Shown piece by piece: positions 1 through 8,573 of a stretch of DNA of 64,000 nucleotides. The position numbers and the translations under genes are program-made. Source of the stretch: CAZZKJ01 sp964654695 (GTDB lineage Bacteria > Krumholzibacteriota > Krumholzibacteriia > WVZY01); the NCBI GenBank assembly GCA_964654695.1, contig CAZZKJ010000002.1:62001-126000 (forward strand), in the 5' to 3' direction. A model generated the notes under the pieces. It ran no database searches, was not told the origin of the DNA, and worked only from the letters and a program-made list of their open reading frames with translations. Position 1 is the stretch's first letter, and every line of letters starts with the position of its first letter.

Positions 1-51
1 TGATATACTCCCGCAACCTTTATCTCATTCGCCGGCAGAAACAGGATATAC

Positions 52-1557
52 ATGGCCCTGCGGTCAGACAGGCATAATCTGCTTCTCGTTCTGGCCGTTG
101 CGGCCGTAACGGGCATTTCATTCCAGGGCTCCAGGGGACTCTATGAAACTACCGAAGGCCGCTATGCCGAATGCGCCCGGGAGATGGCTGAAACCAATAA
201 TTGGCTGACCCCCCAGATCGATTATAAACCCCACCTGTCCAAGCCTCCGCTTGCATACTGGGCTATTGCCGCCGGTTTGAAAGCAGCCGGCAGAAACGAA
301 TGGGGGGCCAGGCTGCCCGGCGCCCTGGCCTTCATCCTGATCTCGCTGGCCCTCTACAGAACAGGATCGCTCATGTGGGATGACCGCACCGGGCTTTTGG
401 CGGGTGTGGTCTTTGCAACATCGCCTTTCGCGGTCGCAGGAGAAAACAGCCTTTCTACAGATATATTCCTCGCTCTCTGGTCGGTGCTGACGGTGATGGG
501 CTACTGGAAAGCCCAAAGGGCTCAAACCTCCGGTACCGGCAGGATATGGATGCTTTCGGCATGGTTCTTTGCGGCTATGGGGTTTTTGACCAAAGGGCCG
601 CCTTCGCTGCTCACCCCCGCTTCCATACTGGTATTTCATTTTTGTTGCAAGCGCAGGAGCGAAAAGCCGAAATCTCTCTTTGCGTTTCCCGGCGTATTGC
701 TGTTCCTGGCGGCCGGATTATCCTGGTACGTATTCTCGGTTTTCAAGCATTCGGGCACCGCCTCATACTTTTTGGGACAAGAAGTTTTCGAGCGTATCTT
801 CACAGGCAAGTTTCACCGAAATCCACATTGGTACTCGCCTGTTTTCGTTTACATACTGCCCATTGTATTTGGATTGGGAGGATGGCTCGCGTTTATACCC
901 GGGATTTTAAGAAGATATGGAGCACTAAAAAAGCCTTTTATGTTTGCGCGATCGCTGACTTCATCTCCGGAAAAATTCTTCACAGCAATATGGTGCGTTC
1001 TCCCCCTGCTCGTTCTTTCTGTTTCACGCAGCCGGCTTCCTCTCTATATGCTTCCATTTTTCCCCGCCATCGTCTTGGGTATTGCCCGCAGTATAAGGAT
1101 GCTCGGAGGGTCTTCGCAAAAGAGAAAAATTATTCTGGTGGCGGCCTGCAGCACGCTGCTTCTTGCGGCCGCCAAGAATTTTTCGCAGTATTATAAGTCC
1201 GACCTCGATATGCGCAGGCTTTATAACAGCATGCCGGCGGCCGTTCCCGGTCGGACGGATTATTTTATCTACAGAGAAAATAATATGTTCGGACTTCAAT
1301 TCTATCTGGACGGCTCGCTCGAAAGGGTCCGCGGCCAATCCGACACCGGGAGGCCGGGCGTGGATCTTGAAGCTGTCATAAACAACATCAAGACCGGTTC
1401 CGAACGAAGAAAAGCCGTATTCGTAGTTCGCAAAAACAATACATCCCTTGAGCGCCGCCTTGAAGAGGCCGGGCTTCAACTCAATAAAAGGCGCGCATCC
1501 GGTTCGTTCTATATTATCTCCCTGGAGGAGGGCTCTTCGGGACCTCCGGAGCATTAA
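52..1557 (+). CDS. GT39/ArnT-like membrane glycosyltransferase
   Basis: Integral-membrane glycosyltransferase of the ArnT/PMT (GT39) superfamily, which transfers a sugar from a polyprenyl-phosphate donor to an acceptor on the periplasmic side. The 501-residue protein is strongly hydrophobic with about 11-12 membrane segments. It has the family's acidic first periplasmic loop (YETTEGRYAE, residues 31-40) followed by KPHLSKPPLAYW (about 59-70), which in this family contribute the catalytic acid and donor site. The C-terminal 120 residues are soluble and probably periplasmic. The next gene starts about 90 bp downstream, so co-transcription is possible. The acceptor (lipid A, protein or another glycan) cannot be told from sequence. 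Confidence 0.85.
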   Translation: MALRSDRHNLLLVLAVAAVTGISFQGSRGLYETTEGRYAECAREMAETNNWLTPQIDYKPHLSKPPLAYWAIAAGLKAAGRNEWGARLPGALAFILISLALYRTGSLMWDDRTGLLAGVVFATSPFAVAGENSLSTDIFLALWSVLTVMGYWKAQRAQTSGTGRIWMLSAWFFAAMGFLTKGPPSLLTPASILVFHFCCKRRSEKPKSLFAFPGVLLFLAAGLSWYVFSVFKHSGTASYFLGQEVFERIFTGKFHRNPHWYSPVFVYILPIVFGLGGWLAFIPGILRRYGALKKPFMFARSLTSSPEKFFTAIWCVLPLLVLSVSRSRLPLYMLPFFPAIVLGIARSIRMLGGSSQKRKIILVAACSTLLLAAAKNFSQYYKSDLDMRRLYNSMPAAVPGRTDYFIYRENNMFGLQFYLDGSLERVRGQSDTGRPGVDLEAVINNIKTGSERRKAVFVVRKNNTSLERRLEEAGLQLNKRRASGSFYIISLEEGSSGPPEH

Positions 1558-1648
1558 AACACACCGGAGAACCGGAGAGCATTTTCTTTACTTCGAGCAG
1601 CAAATAATGGATAATTAAAATGGTGGTCCCTCACAGCGGGAGGATGCA

Positions 1649-2608
1649 ATGAGCAGCGTTTCCACATGGATTGAAACGACCCTCAGGTTGAGTACCCACG
1701 CCCAATCAAAGATACTCATCTCTCTGATCGTTATAGCCGTTTTGTGGCTTCTTCGCTTTTTGGTTTCAAGACTGGTTTGGAAGCGCACGGAAGACATCCG
1801 CACCCGGTATTTATGGAGAAAAAGCCTCATATACATAGAAGTCGGACTGACCGTCATTCTGGTGAGCCGCATATGGTTCGAAGGCTTCAAGTCTTTTACA
1901 ACCTTTCTGGGACTGGTATCGGCCGGCCTGGCTATTGCTTTAAAAGATACGGTGGCCAACATTGCAGGCTGGGTTTTCCTGATCGCAAGGAGACCTTTTA
2001 CTATAGGCGACCGGATACAGGTTGGGGAATGTACGGGGGATGTAATAGACACGCGCTTGTTTCAATTTACACTTCTTGAAATCGGCAACTGGGTGGACGC
2101 GGATCAGAGCACCGGAAGGGTGATCCATGTTCCCAATGGATGGGTCCTATCCAAAACCCTTGCAAACTACAGCAAGGGGTTCCAATATATATGGCACGAA
2201 ATCCCGGTGCTGGTCACTTTTGAAAGCAATTGGAGAAATGCAAAAAACATGCTGCAGAGCATTGCGGCCAAGCATGCCGAACACCTGAGCAAGTCAGCGG
2301 AAAAAAGAGTCAAGGAGGCCAATAAGCGGTTCATGATTTTTTATTCGCACTTTTCTCCATATGTCTACACCACCATAAGGGACAGCGGCGTTCTGCTGAC
2401 GGTGCGTTACCTGTGCGAACCCCGCCGGCGGCGCAGCACCGAGAATGCCATAAGCGAAGATATCCTCCTTGAATTCTCCCGACACGATGATATCGATTTT
2501 GCTTATCCAACGCAGCGGTTCTATAACAACCATCTGGAAGGAAGAGCGGGAAAAAACGAACCCGAGACCAAGAAAGAATCCCTGGTGCGCGGCCGCCCGG
2601 ACAAATAG
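1649..2608 (+). CDS. MscS-family mechanosensitive ion channel
   Basis: Small-conductance mechanosensitive channel, expected in the inner membrane as a release valve for osmolytes. The 319-residue protein has membrane segments at about 21-40, 60-76 and 84-112. The pore-lining third helix is rich in Gly and Ala and runs into the MscS beta-domain signature (ANIAGWVFLIARRPFTIGDR, about 103-122). A cytoplasmic alpha/beta domain follows. The start is set by GGGAGGA about 5 bases upstream of the ATG. The C-terminal tail after residue 300 is highly charged. Length is close to E. coli MscS (286 residues) with a short tail extension. Confidence 0.9.
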   Translation: MSSVSTWIETTLRLSTHAQSKILISLIVIAVLWLLRFLVSRLVWKRTEDIRTRYLWRKSLIYIEVGLTVILVSRIWFEGFKSFTTFLGLVSAGLAIALKDTVANIAGWVFLIARRPFTIGDRIQVGECTGDVIDTRLFQFTLLEIGNWVDADQSTGRVIHVPNGWVLSKTLANYSKGFQYIWHEIPVLVTFESNWRNAKNMLQSIAAKHAEHLSKSAEKRVKEANKRFMIFYSHFSPYVYTTIRDSGVLLTVRYLCEPRRRRSTENAISEDILLEFSRHDDIDFAYPTQRFYNNHLEGRAGKNEPETKKESLVRGRPDK

Positions 2609-2678
2609 ATAAGCATGCTCAGGCCGATGTGGGAATTCGAGCAGGGATCTACGCGGAAAATAATTATCAAGGGATACC

Positions 2679-3254
2679 ATGAAACAACCGATTAAGATAA
2701 TCATTCTCATTATTATCTGCTGTTCCTTTTACTATATAGCGCCGGCGGCAAAGGCCGGAAAGTCCGAAAAAAAGAAAGCAAAGAAAATGATCATCACTTC
2801 ACAAGCTTTCAAAAACGGCGGCGAGATTCCCAAGAAGCATACCTGCCAGGGCAGCGACATATCCGTTCCGCTGGAGTGGGCTAATGTTCCCGGCAATACC
2901 AGAAGCCTCGTTCTGATAGTGGACGACCCGGACGCGCCCGACCCGAAAGCGCCAAAAATGACATGGGTTCACTGGGTGCTTTACAATATCCCGGTCGAAT
3001 CAAAGGGCCTTCGGGAAGCAGCGGCATCCGGAGATCTGCCCAAAGGCACACTGAAAGGAATAAACAGTTGGAAAAGAACCGGCTACGGAGGACCCTGTCC
3101 TCCTATCGGGATCCACCGGTATTTTCATAAGCTCTACGCCCTTGATATGGTTTTACCGGATTTGAAAAGGCCCGATAAAGACGCTCTTGAAAAAGCCATG
3201 AGCGGCCACATCATTGCCGAAACCGAGATTGTAGGAAAATATAAGAAACAATGA
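2679..3254 (+). CDS. Exported PEBP / YbhB-YbcL family protein (Raf kinase inhibitor-like)
   Basis: Phosphatidylethanolamine-binding-protein fold. Bacterial YbhB/YbcL homologues have no firmly established activity. An N-terminal hydrophobic segment (about 6-24, ending APAAKA) looks like a signal peptide, so the protein is probably periplasmic. Family motifs are present: DDPDAP (82-87), the HW pair (98-99) and GGPCPPIGIHRYFHKLYALD (137-156), which together form the ligand pocket. The start is supported by AAGGGA about 8 bases upstream. The stop codon overlaps the start of the next small gene (ATGA). Confidence 0.9.
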   Translation: MKQPIKIIILIIICCSFYYIAPAAKAGKSEKKKAKKMIITSQAFKNGGEIPKKHTCQGSDISVPLEWANVPGNTRSLVLIVDDPDAPDPKAPKMTWVHWVLYNIPVESKGLREAAASGDLPKGTLKGINSWKRTGYGGPCPPIGIHRYFHKLYALDMVLPDLKRPDKDALEKAMSGHIIAETEIVGKYKKQ

Positions 3255-3496
3255 CGCGGACACTTCGCGCCGCGGCGATCGAAAGCAAGGTTGACGGCAT
3301 CAACGGAGGCATCAACGGGGGACGCGCCTGCTGGGCGGTATCCGGAACCTTTTGTGATAATCAGGTCCAGGGCTCATTCGCAACAAAATTGATCAGCTGC
3401 CTGCAGTGCGATTTCTATAAAAGAGTGTTGGCGGAAGAAGGAGCCGATTACAAAGGGGCCGCGGACATCGTGAGGAAAATGAAGCATTCCGACTGA
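3251..3496 (+). CDS. Truncated two-CW domain protein
   Basis: An 81-residue cysteine-rich protein. From about residue 16 it matches the second half of the two-CW domain: (V)DGINGGINGGRACWAVSG, then FCDNQVQG and SCLQCDFYKRVLAEEG. Full-length members start with a first CW motif (CWE..CG) about 25-30 residues earlier. Here that half is absent and is replaced by a short MTRTLRAAAIESK leader whose reading frame opens inside the stop codon of the upstream gene. Either a real short variant is translated by ATGA coupling, or this is the remnant of a gene that lost its 5' end. The cysteines could bind a metal. The function of the family is not established. Confidence 0.6.
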   Translation: MTRTLRAAAIESKVDGINGGINGGRACWAVSGTFCDNQVQGSFATKLISCLQCDFYKRVLAEEGADYKGAADIVRKMKHSD

Positions 3497-3533
3497 GAAC
3501 CAAGATCATTCCCCTCTGAACTCCTTCGATTCC

Positions 3534-4349
3534 CTACCAGTATCTTTCGACGTGAACCTGGCCCGGATCCCTCTTGGAATGTTCTTTGTAACCTTCATCA
3601 GTCAGATGCGAAACCATATCCTCGACCATATCGGGATTGCCGCATAAGAATATATGAGTATCGCCGGGATCGAGTCTGCGTTCCCATACGCGTTCCACTT
3701 CCCTCGATGACCATAAGTCCTGTACGTGCCCGCCCCGGCCGGACCAGGCAACCGGTTCATCTCCAGGCCGGCTTATTACCGGCAGATAGGCAAAATTCAG
3801 CGCCAATCTCTGCAGGCTGATGAGTTCGGAGCGGTATCCCAGGTCCCATGAATGGCGTGCGCCGTGCAGAAGAGCGGTCTTTCGGGTCGAGTCGGCCGCC
3901 AGGTGCGTACGCAACATGCTCATGTAAGGCGCCAGACCCGTTCCGGTTGCGATCATGATTATGTCTGCATCATCAGGCGCGTCCTCCAGACGGAAAATCC
4001 CCGTAAACTTCTTGCCCAACCAGACCTTGTCTCCCGGCGATAAAGCGAACAACCTTGGAGTCAGCGATCCTGAGCGTACGATATTGATATAGAATTCTAT
4101 ATACTCGCGTGCGAGAGAGGAAGAGGCTATGGAATAGCTTCTGCGGAGAAGCTTTGCGGGATCTCCGGGATTCTCTTCAGGATCTGAAAGTTCGCTCCGG
4201 GGCGCCGACCCCGGAAGCCCCAGGACGGCAAACTGGCCCGGGACGAACTCGGGAAGTTCCCATCCATCCGGAACGACGCGCAGTATCATGAGTTCCGGAG
4301 TTACGTTTATTCTCTGGCTGATTACGGCATTGAGTTCGATTTTGTTCAA
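3534..4349 (-). CDS. Ferredoxin-NADP(+) reductase (bacterial subclass)
   Basis: FAD-dependent reductase exchanging electrons between NADP(H) and ferredoxin or flavodoxin in the cytoplasm. The 271-residue protein has the FAD-binding motif RRSYS (69-73), the NADP-binding loop GTGLAP (136-141), and a C-terminus ending VERYW as in Fpr-type enzymes. The start is a TTG codon with a clear GGAGG six bases upstream; no better ATG lies nearby. The adjacent TPR gene runs in the same direction 37 bases upstream, so the two may be co-transcribed. Confidence 0.88.
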   Translation of the reverse strand: MNKIELNAVISQRINVTPELMILRVVPDGWELPEFVPGQFAVLGLPGSAPRSELSDPEENPGDPAKLLRRSYSIASSSLAREYIEFYINIVRSGSLTPRLFALSPGDKVWLGKKFTGIFRLEDAPDDADIIMIATGTGLAPYMSMLRTHLAADSTRKTALLHGARHSWDLGYRSELISLQRLALNFAYLPVISRPGDEPVAWSGRGGHVQDLWSSREVERVWERRLDPGDTHIFLCGNPDMVEDMVSHLTDEGYKEHSKRDPGQVHVERYW

Positions 4350-4386
4350 TTTTTACCTCCATAATCAGAATCTTACCGGCCGATAT

Positions 4387-5232
4387 TTATCGATCGAGTT
4401 TCTTATTAACTTTCGCCAGCAAATCCCGGGCTTCCTTCTTGTAAGCGGGATCACCTACTGTAGAGGAGGGAAGGGACAGGCACTTATCAAGTTGGGATTT
4501 TGCAGGCTCCCATTGTTTCATCATCATGTATGTCCTGCCCAATTCCAGATAATGGTTGATATGTTCTGGGGCTAAACTGACGGCTTTCTTGAAATAAAAC
4601 ACGGAGCTGTCGTTCGAGGCGCCGGCGGGCACTCCGCCGTAAAGAATCTTGGCAAACGCTTTGAGCACTCCGCTCAAGTTTGCAACTTCCCTGTGCCACC
4701 GCGCGATTACATGATACGCGCTGTCATTATCCGGATCCAGGGAGATTGCTATAAGGGCTTCTTTTCTTACTTCCTCCGATAGTTTTATCTTTGTCTTTCC
4801 GCCCTCGAAAAGGGCGAGTTTGCCCACTGATATCGCATTAAAAAGGTGTGCGTTCGAATCGCCGGGATCGATTCGCACCGCCCACCGGGCAAACCGAACC
4901 GCGTTGATATAATGGTCTTTTTTATTTTTTTTGTCCGCCTTGTCCCCGGCGTCGACAAACGACCGGGCGCTCTTCCATAAAGGTTCGCTGAGCGTTGAAT
5001 CAAACGCTATAGCCGCCTGATAGCTTGATAAAGCCGATGCGAAATCGAGTGCCGCATAAGCGCTGTCGCCGGCGGCGATGAATTGCAGGGCGCGGACCCT
5101 CCCCTGAGGTGTTTCCTTTTTATCGCCCTGAATGGGCGCTGCGAAAACGTCGATTCCCAATCCGACAAGCATCGTCAACCCCAGCAAGATATGCAATATT
5201 ACCGAACCGCTTCCGGATATTATTTTTCGCAT
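4387..5232 (-). CDS. Exported TPR-repeat protein
   Basis: A 281-residue protein with a signal peptide (hydrophobic residues 10-30, cleavage probably after DVFAA) followed by helical TPR-like repeats. Recognisable units include GDSAYAALDFASALSSYQAA (about 55-74) and YLELGRTYMMMKQWEPAKSQ (near 240). TPR arrays serve protein-protein interaction, so a periplasmic scaffold role is likely, but no partner is evident. GGAGA lies just upstream of the ATG. It is transcribed away from the acyl-CoA synthetase gene across a 214-bp divergent intergenic region. Confidence 0.75.
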   Translation of the reverse strand: MRKIISGSGSVILHILLGLTMLVGLGIDVFAAPIQGDKKETPQGRVRALQFIAAGDSAYAALDFASALSSYQAAIAFDSTLSEPLWKSARSFVDAGDKADKKNKKDHYINAVRFARWAVRIDPGDSNAHLFNAISVGKLALFEGGKTKIKLSEEVRKEALIAISLDPDNDSAYHVIARWHREVANLSGVLKAFAKILYGGVPAGASNDSSVFYFKKAVSLAPEHINHYLELGRTYMMMKQWEPAKSQLDKCLSLPSSTVGDPAYKKEARDLLAKVNKKLDR

Positions 5233-5270
5233 TTGATCTCCATTCGTTTATTCGGCTGTATCGAATTCTG

Positions 5271-5299
5271 TTGACAGAGCCCGGGGTGGATAAGATACT
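5271..5299 (+). promoter_or_regulatory. Candidate sigma70 promoter for the acyl-CoA synthetase/FadL/SGNH genes
   Basis: TTGACA, 17-base spacer, then GATACT (4 of 6 to TATAAT), about 150 bases before the 5447 start. The consensus -35 and ideal spacing support the call. It sits in the divergent region with the TPR gene. No clear operator was found beside it. Confidence 0.4.
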
Positions 5300-5446
5300 T
5301 TCAGGTTATGTAATATCTTTTCGCTATTCAATCTAAATATGAATCCTCATGGGAGCGTCCGCTGAAGCAGTACTTGGCACAAATCGAGTTCGTTAAATCA
5401 TATCAAACACGCCTTTCTACAGGCACTGCGCGGGAGGATTAGCCCG

Positions 5447-7225
5447 ATGGCAGCAGATACAATTCCTCAACTGCTCCTTCATTCGGCCCGCAGGTATAAT
5501 AAGCAATCTGCGTTCAAATTCAAGCAGGGAAACGCTTATCTCAACTCATCGCATGCCGAAGTGCTGGAGCGAGTTCATAAAGCGGCTCTGGGACTGTCCA
5601 TGCTGGCATTGGCCAAAGGCGACCGCATAGCTCTTCTATCAGAAAACAGGCTGGAGTGGGCGATATCCGATCTGGCGATACTATCTATGGGCGGCATAAA
5701 CGTGCCTATATACGCAACTCTTCCCGCCAACCAGATCGAATACATACTCAGGGACTCCGAAGCAAGAGCGGTTTTCGTATCCGATGCCGTTCAAATGAAA
5801 AAAATTGAGGAAATACGGCCCAATCTTCCAATGCTGAACACGGTTATAATATTCGACCCCGATGGGACATCCGGCGATACGCTGACCCTGGACGGACTGA
5901 TTGAAAAAGGCTCGTCCAGTACCGATCCCCCGGGGCTCGAACAAATGATAGCAACCATAAGCTCATCGGACTGGGCGAGTATCATCTACACGTCTGGAAC
6001 CACCGGAGATCCCAAGGGAGTTATACTGACCCATTCCAATTTTATCTCGAATGCACTTACATGCGCTGCGATCATTAAAATCGGGCCGAATGACACCTGC
6101 CTGTCCTTTCTGCCTCTCAGCCACGTGTTGGAAAGAACCGCCGGATATTACACCATGCTTTACGCGGGGGTCACTATAGCCTATGCCGAAAGCATAGATG
6201 CGGTCCCACAGAACCTGCTCGAGATCTGTCCGACGGTAATGATAAGCGTTCCGCGTTTATACGAAAAAATGTACGCCAGGATAATGGAAACCGCTACCAG
6301 CGGGTCTGCGGTAAAAAAGAACCTTTTCTTCTGGGCCGTGAAAGTCGGAAAGATTTTTGTGAATGAAAAGCTTGCCGGTAAAATATCATCCCTGACCAAA
6401 TTCAAGTATGCTGTCGCCAACAAACTGGTTTTTTCCAAGCTGAAGGGCAAAACCGGTGGCAGGCTGAGATTCTTCGTGTCAGGCGGCGCCCCCCTGGCAA
6501 GAGACATAGCCGAGTTTTTCTACGCCGCCGGCCTTCCCGTACTTGAAGGATACGGCCTGACTGAAACCTCGCCCGTTTTGGCCGTGAATACTTTCGAGCA
6601 ATTCAAGTTCGGCACCGTGGGACGAGCCATTGATGGAGTCGAGCTCAAGATTGCCCGGGACGGAGAAATACTTGCCAAAGGCCCGAACATAATGGCGGGA
6701 TATTTTAAAAAACCGGACCGGACCAGCGAAGCTATCAAAGACGGGTGGTTCCATACGGGCGATATCGGCGAAATCGACAACGAAGGGTTCTTATCTATCA
6801 CCGACCGCAAAAAGGATATCATTGTCACGTCCGCGGGCAAAAACATCGCCCCGCAGCCAATTGAAAACTCCCTCAAGACCAGCAAATACATAGCCGAGGT
6901 CGTGTTGATAGGCAACAGGAGAAATTTCATTTCTGCGGTTATAGTCCCGAACTTCGAGAACCTGATCAGATTCGCAAATGCCGCGGGCATATCCTATAAC
7001 GATTTAGCCGAGCTCGTGAAGAACGAAAAAGTTGCGTCCAAAATTCATAAAGAGATCGACAGGAAAAGCGAAGGTTTTGCCGGCTTTGAAAGGATTAAAA
7101 AAATTCTCCTTCTGGACAAAGATTTTTCACTTGAGATGAACGAACTGACTCCGACTTTGAAAGTCAAACGCTCCATCGTGGAGCAAAAATATAAAAGTCA
7201 AATAGACGAGCTCTATTCAGAATAG
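5447..7225 (+). CDS. Long-chain acyl-CoA synthetase (AMP-forming)
   Basis: Activates long-chain fatty acids to acyl-CoA with ATP, through an acyl-adenylate. The 592-residue length fits the bacterial long-chain (FAA1/FadD15-like) group. The AMP-binding P-loop YTSGTTGDPKGV lies at about 181-192, the GYGLTETSP motif near 370, and the hinge and catalytic-lysine region (GWFHTGDIGEID, then TDRKKDIIVTSAGKNIAPQ) follows. No membrane segment is evident. GGGAGGA precedes the ATG. The FadL-type porin starts about 30 bases after its stop, so the pair probably couples uptake to activation of exogenous fatty acids. Confidence 0.92.
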   Translation: MAADTIPQLLLHSARRYNKQSAFKFKQGNAYLNSSHAEVLERVHKAALGLSMLALAKGDRIALLSENRLEWAISDLAILSMGGINVPIYATLPANQIEYILRDSEARAVFVSDAVQMKKIEEIRPNLPMLNTVIIFDPDGTSGDTLTLDGLIEKGSSSTDPPGLEQMIATISSSDWASIIYTSGTTGDPKGVILTHSNFISNALTCAAIIKIGPNDTCLSFLPLSHVLERTAGYYTMLYAGVTIAYAESIDAVPQNLLEICPTVMISVPRLYEKMYARIMETATSGSAVKKNLFFWAVKVGKIFVNEKLAGKISSLTKFKYAVANKLVFSKLKGKTGGRLRFFVSGGAPLARDIAEFFYAAGLPVLEGYGLTETSPVLAVNTFEQFKFGTVGRAIDGVELKIARDGEILAKGPNIMAGYFKKPDRTSEAIKDGWFHTGDIGEIDNEGFLSITDRKKDIIVTSAGKNIAPQPIENSLKTSKYIAEVVLIGNRRNFISAVIVPNFENLIRFANAAGISYNDLAELVKNEKVASKIHKEIDRKSEGFAGFERIKKILLLDKDFSLEMNELTPTLKVKRSIVEQKYKSQIDELYSE

Positions 7226-7254
7226 TGCTCAGACCTCAACGACAGGAGGGAATG

Positions 7255-8541
7255 ATGCGAAATTACTGTTTCAAATTGATAGCTTGCGCCTCATTGCTTA
7301 TCATTCCGGTTGCCGCCCCGGCGGCGGGATTTCTGATCTTTGAAGAGGGTGCGAAAGCCCTGGGAGCGGGCGGAGCTTTCACCGCCAGAGCCGACGATCC
7401 TTCGGCCGTTTTTTTCAATCCGGCCGGCATTTGCCAATTGAACGGCAGCTCTCTATATCTTGGGGGAACCGGCATTATCACCAACTCGGACTTCGCGGGT
7501 GTCGATCCCGATCCCGGGTACGGAGTTCTTGAAAAAACTGAGACCCAGTTTTTCAACCCGATTTCTCTCTATTACACCCGAAAAATAAATGACAACTTAT
7601 CGGCAGGAATTGGAGTATTCAATCCTTTCGGCCTGGGAAGAAGTTGGGAGGACCCCGAAACCTTTACCGGACGCCACATAGCATACAAGGTCGATTTGAA
7701 GACATTCTATTTCAATCCCACACTCGCATGGAAAGTGAATGATAAAATATCTTTCGGCGCCGGAGCCCAGCTCGTCTACTCCAGCGTGGAACTAAAGCAG
7801 TACAAAGAACAGTGGGATATCATTACCGGGTCGGGCTTTTTTAATGTCGCCAATGTGGAACTCGACGGCAACAACACCATTGATTTCGGGTTCAACGCCG
7901 GCATTCTCATTCAACCGAATGAAGACTTTTCCCTGGGCATCTCCTACAGAAGCAATGTCAAAGTTGACTATGAAGGCGACGCGGGCTTTACCCAGGTATC
8001 AACCGGAAACGCCGTTTTGGATTCCGCAGTCGCCGCCGGACTGCCGGCCGGCCAGGCGGTCAACACCAAGATCGAGTTTCCGCCGCTTGTTTCCGTGGGC
8101 CTTGCCTATAAAGGAATCGCCGATTGGGTGTTCGAAATCGATCTTAACTGGGTGGGATGGTCGACGTTCGACGCCCTTCCCTTCGATTTTCAAACCGATA
8201 ATGCCCTGGATACTTCCCGCCCTCAGAACTATGAAGACAAATTCAGTCTTCGAACGGGAGCGGAGTACCGCGCGAGGGAAAACCTGGCACTGCGGTATGG
8301 TTACTATTACGACCCCAGTCCGCAGCCGGCAAGCTCTGTAAGCCCGCTTCTTCCCGACAGCGACCGCCACGGAATAACGTTGGGGCTGGGATACAGTACG
8401 GGAGCATGGACCATAGACGCGTTCGACTTGATACTTGTTTTCAAACAGAGAGACACGGAAGGCAAAAACAGCGACGGTTACAATGGAACATATTCATCAT
8501 GGGCCAACCTGCTGGGCGTAAATGTAGGCTATAATTTCTAA
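7255..8541 (+). CDS. FadL/OmpP1/TodX-family outer-membrane transporter
   Basis: Outer-membrane beta-barrel for hydrophobic substrates such as long-chain fatty acids. After a signal peptide (ending APAAG) comes the FadL N-terminal hatch signature, including GAKALGAGGAFTARADDPSA and FNPAGICQL, then alternating amphipathic strands to a terminal ...NVGYNF with C-terminal Phe. Of three possible starts, the ATG at 7255 is chosen because AGGAGG ends five bases before it; 7225 and 7252 are worse spaced. Its position directly after the acyl-CoA synthetase supports a fatty-acid or hydrocarbon uptake role. Confidence 0.9.
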   Translation: MRNYCFKLIACASLLIIPVAAPAAGFLIFEEGAKALGAGGAFTARADDPSAVFFNPAGICQLNGSSLYLGGTGIITNSDFAGVDPDPGYGVLEKTETQFFNPISLYYTRKINDNLSAGIGVFNPFGLGRSWEDPETFTGRHIAYKVDLKTFYFNPTLAWKVNDKISFGAGAQLVYSSVELKQYKEQWDIITGSGFFNVANVELDGNNTIDFGFNAGILIQPNEDFSLGISYRSNVKVDYEGDAGFTQVSTGNAVLDSAVAAGLPAGQAVNTKIEFPPLVSVGLAYKGIADWVFEIDLNWVGWSTFDALPFDFQTDNALDTSRPQNYEDKFSLRTGAEYRARENLALRYGYYYDPSPQPASSVSPLLPDSDRHGITLGLGYSTGAWTIDAFDLILVFKQRDTEGKNSDGYNGTYSSWANLLGVNVGYNF

Positions 8542-8573
8542 TTTGAACTTAAAATCAGAAAGAGGTGCTCGCG

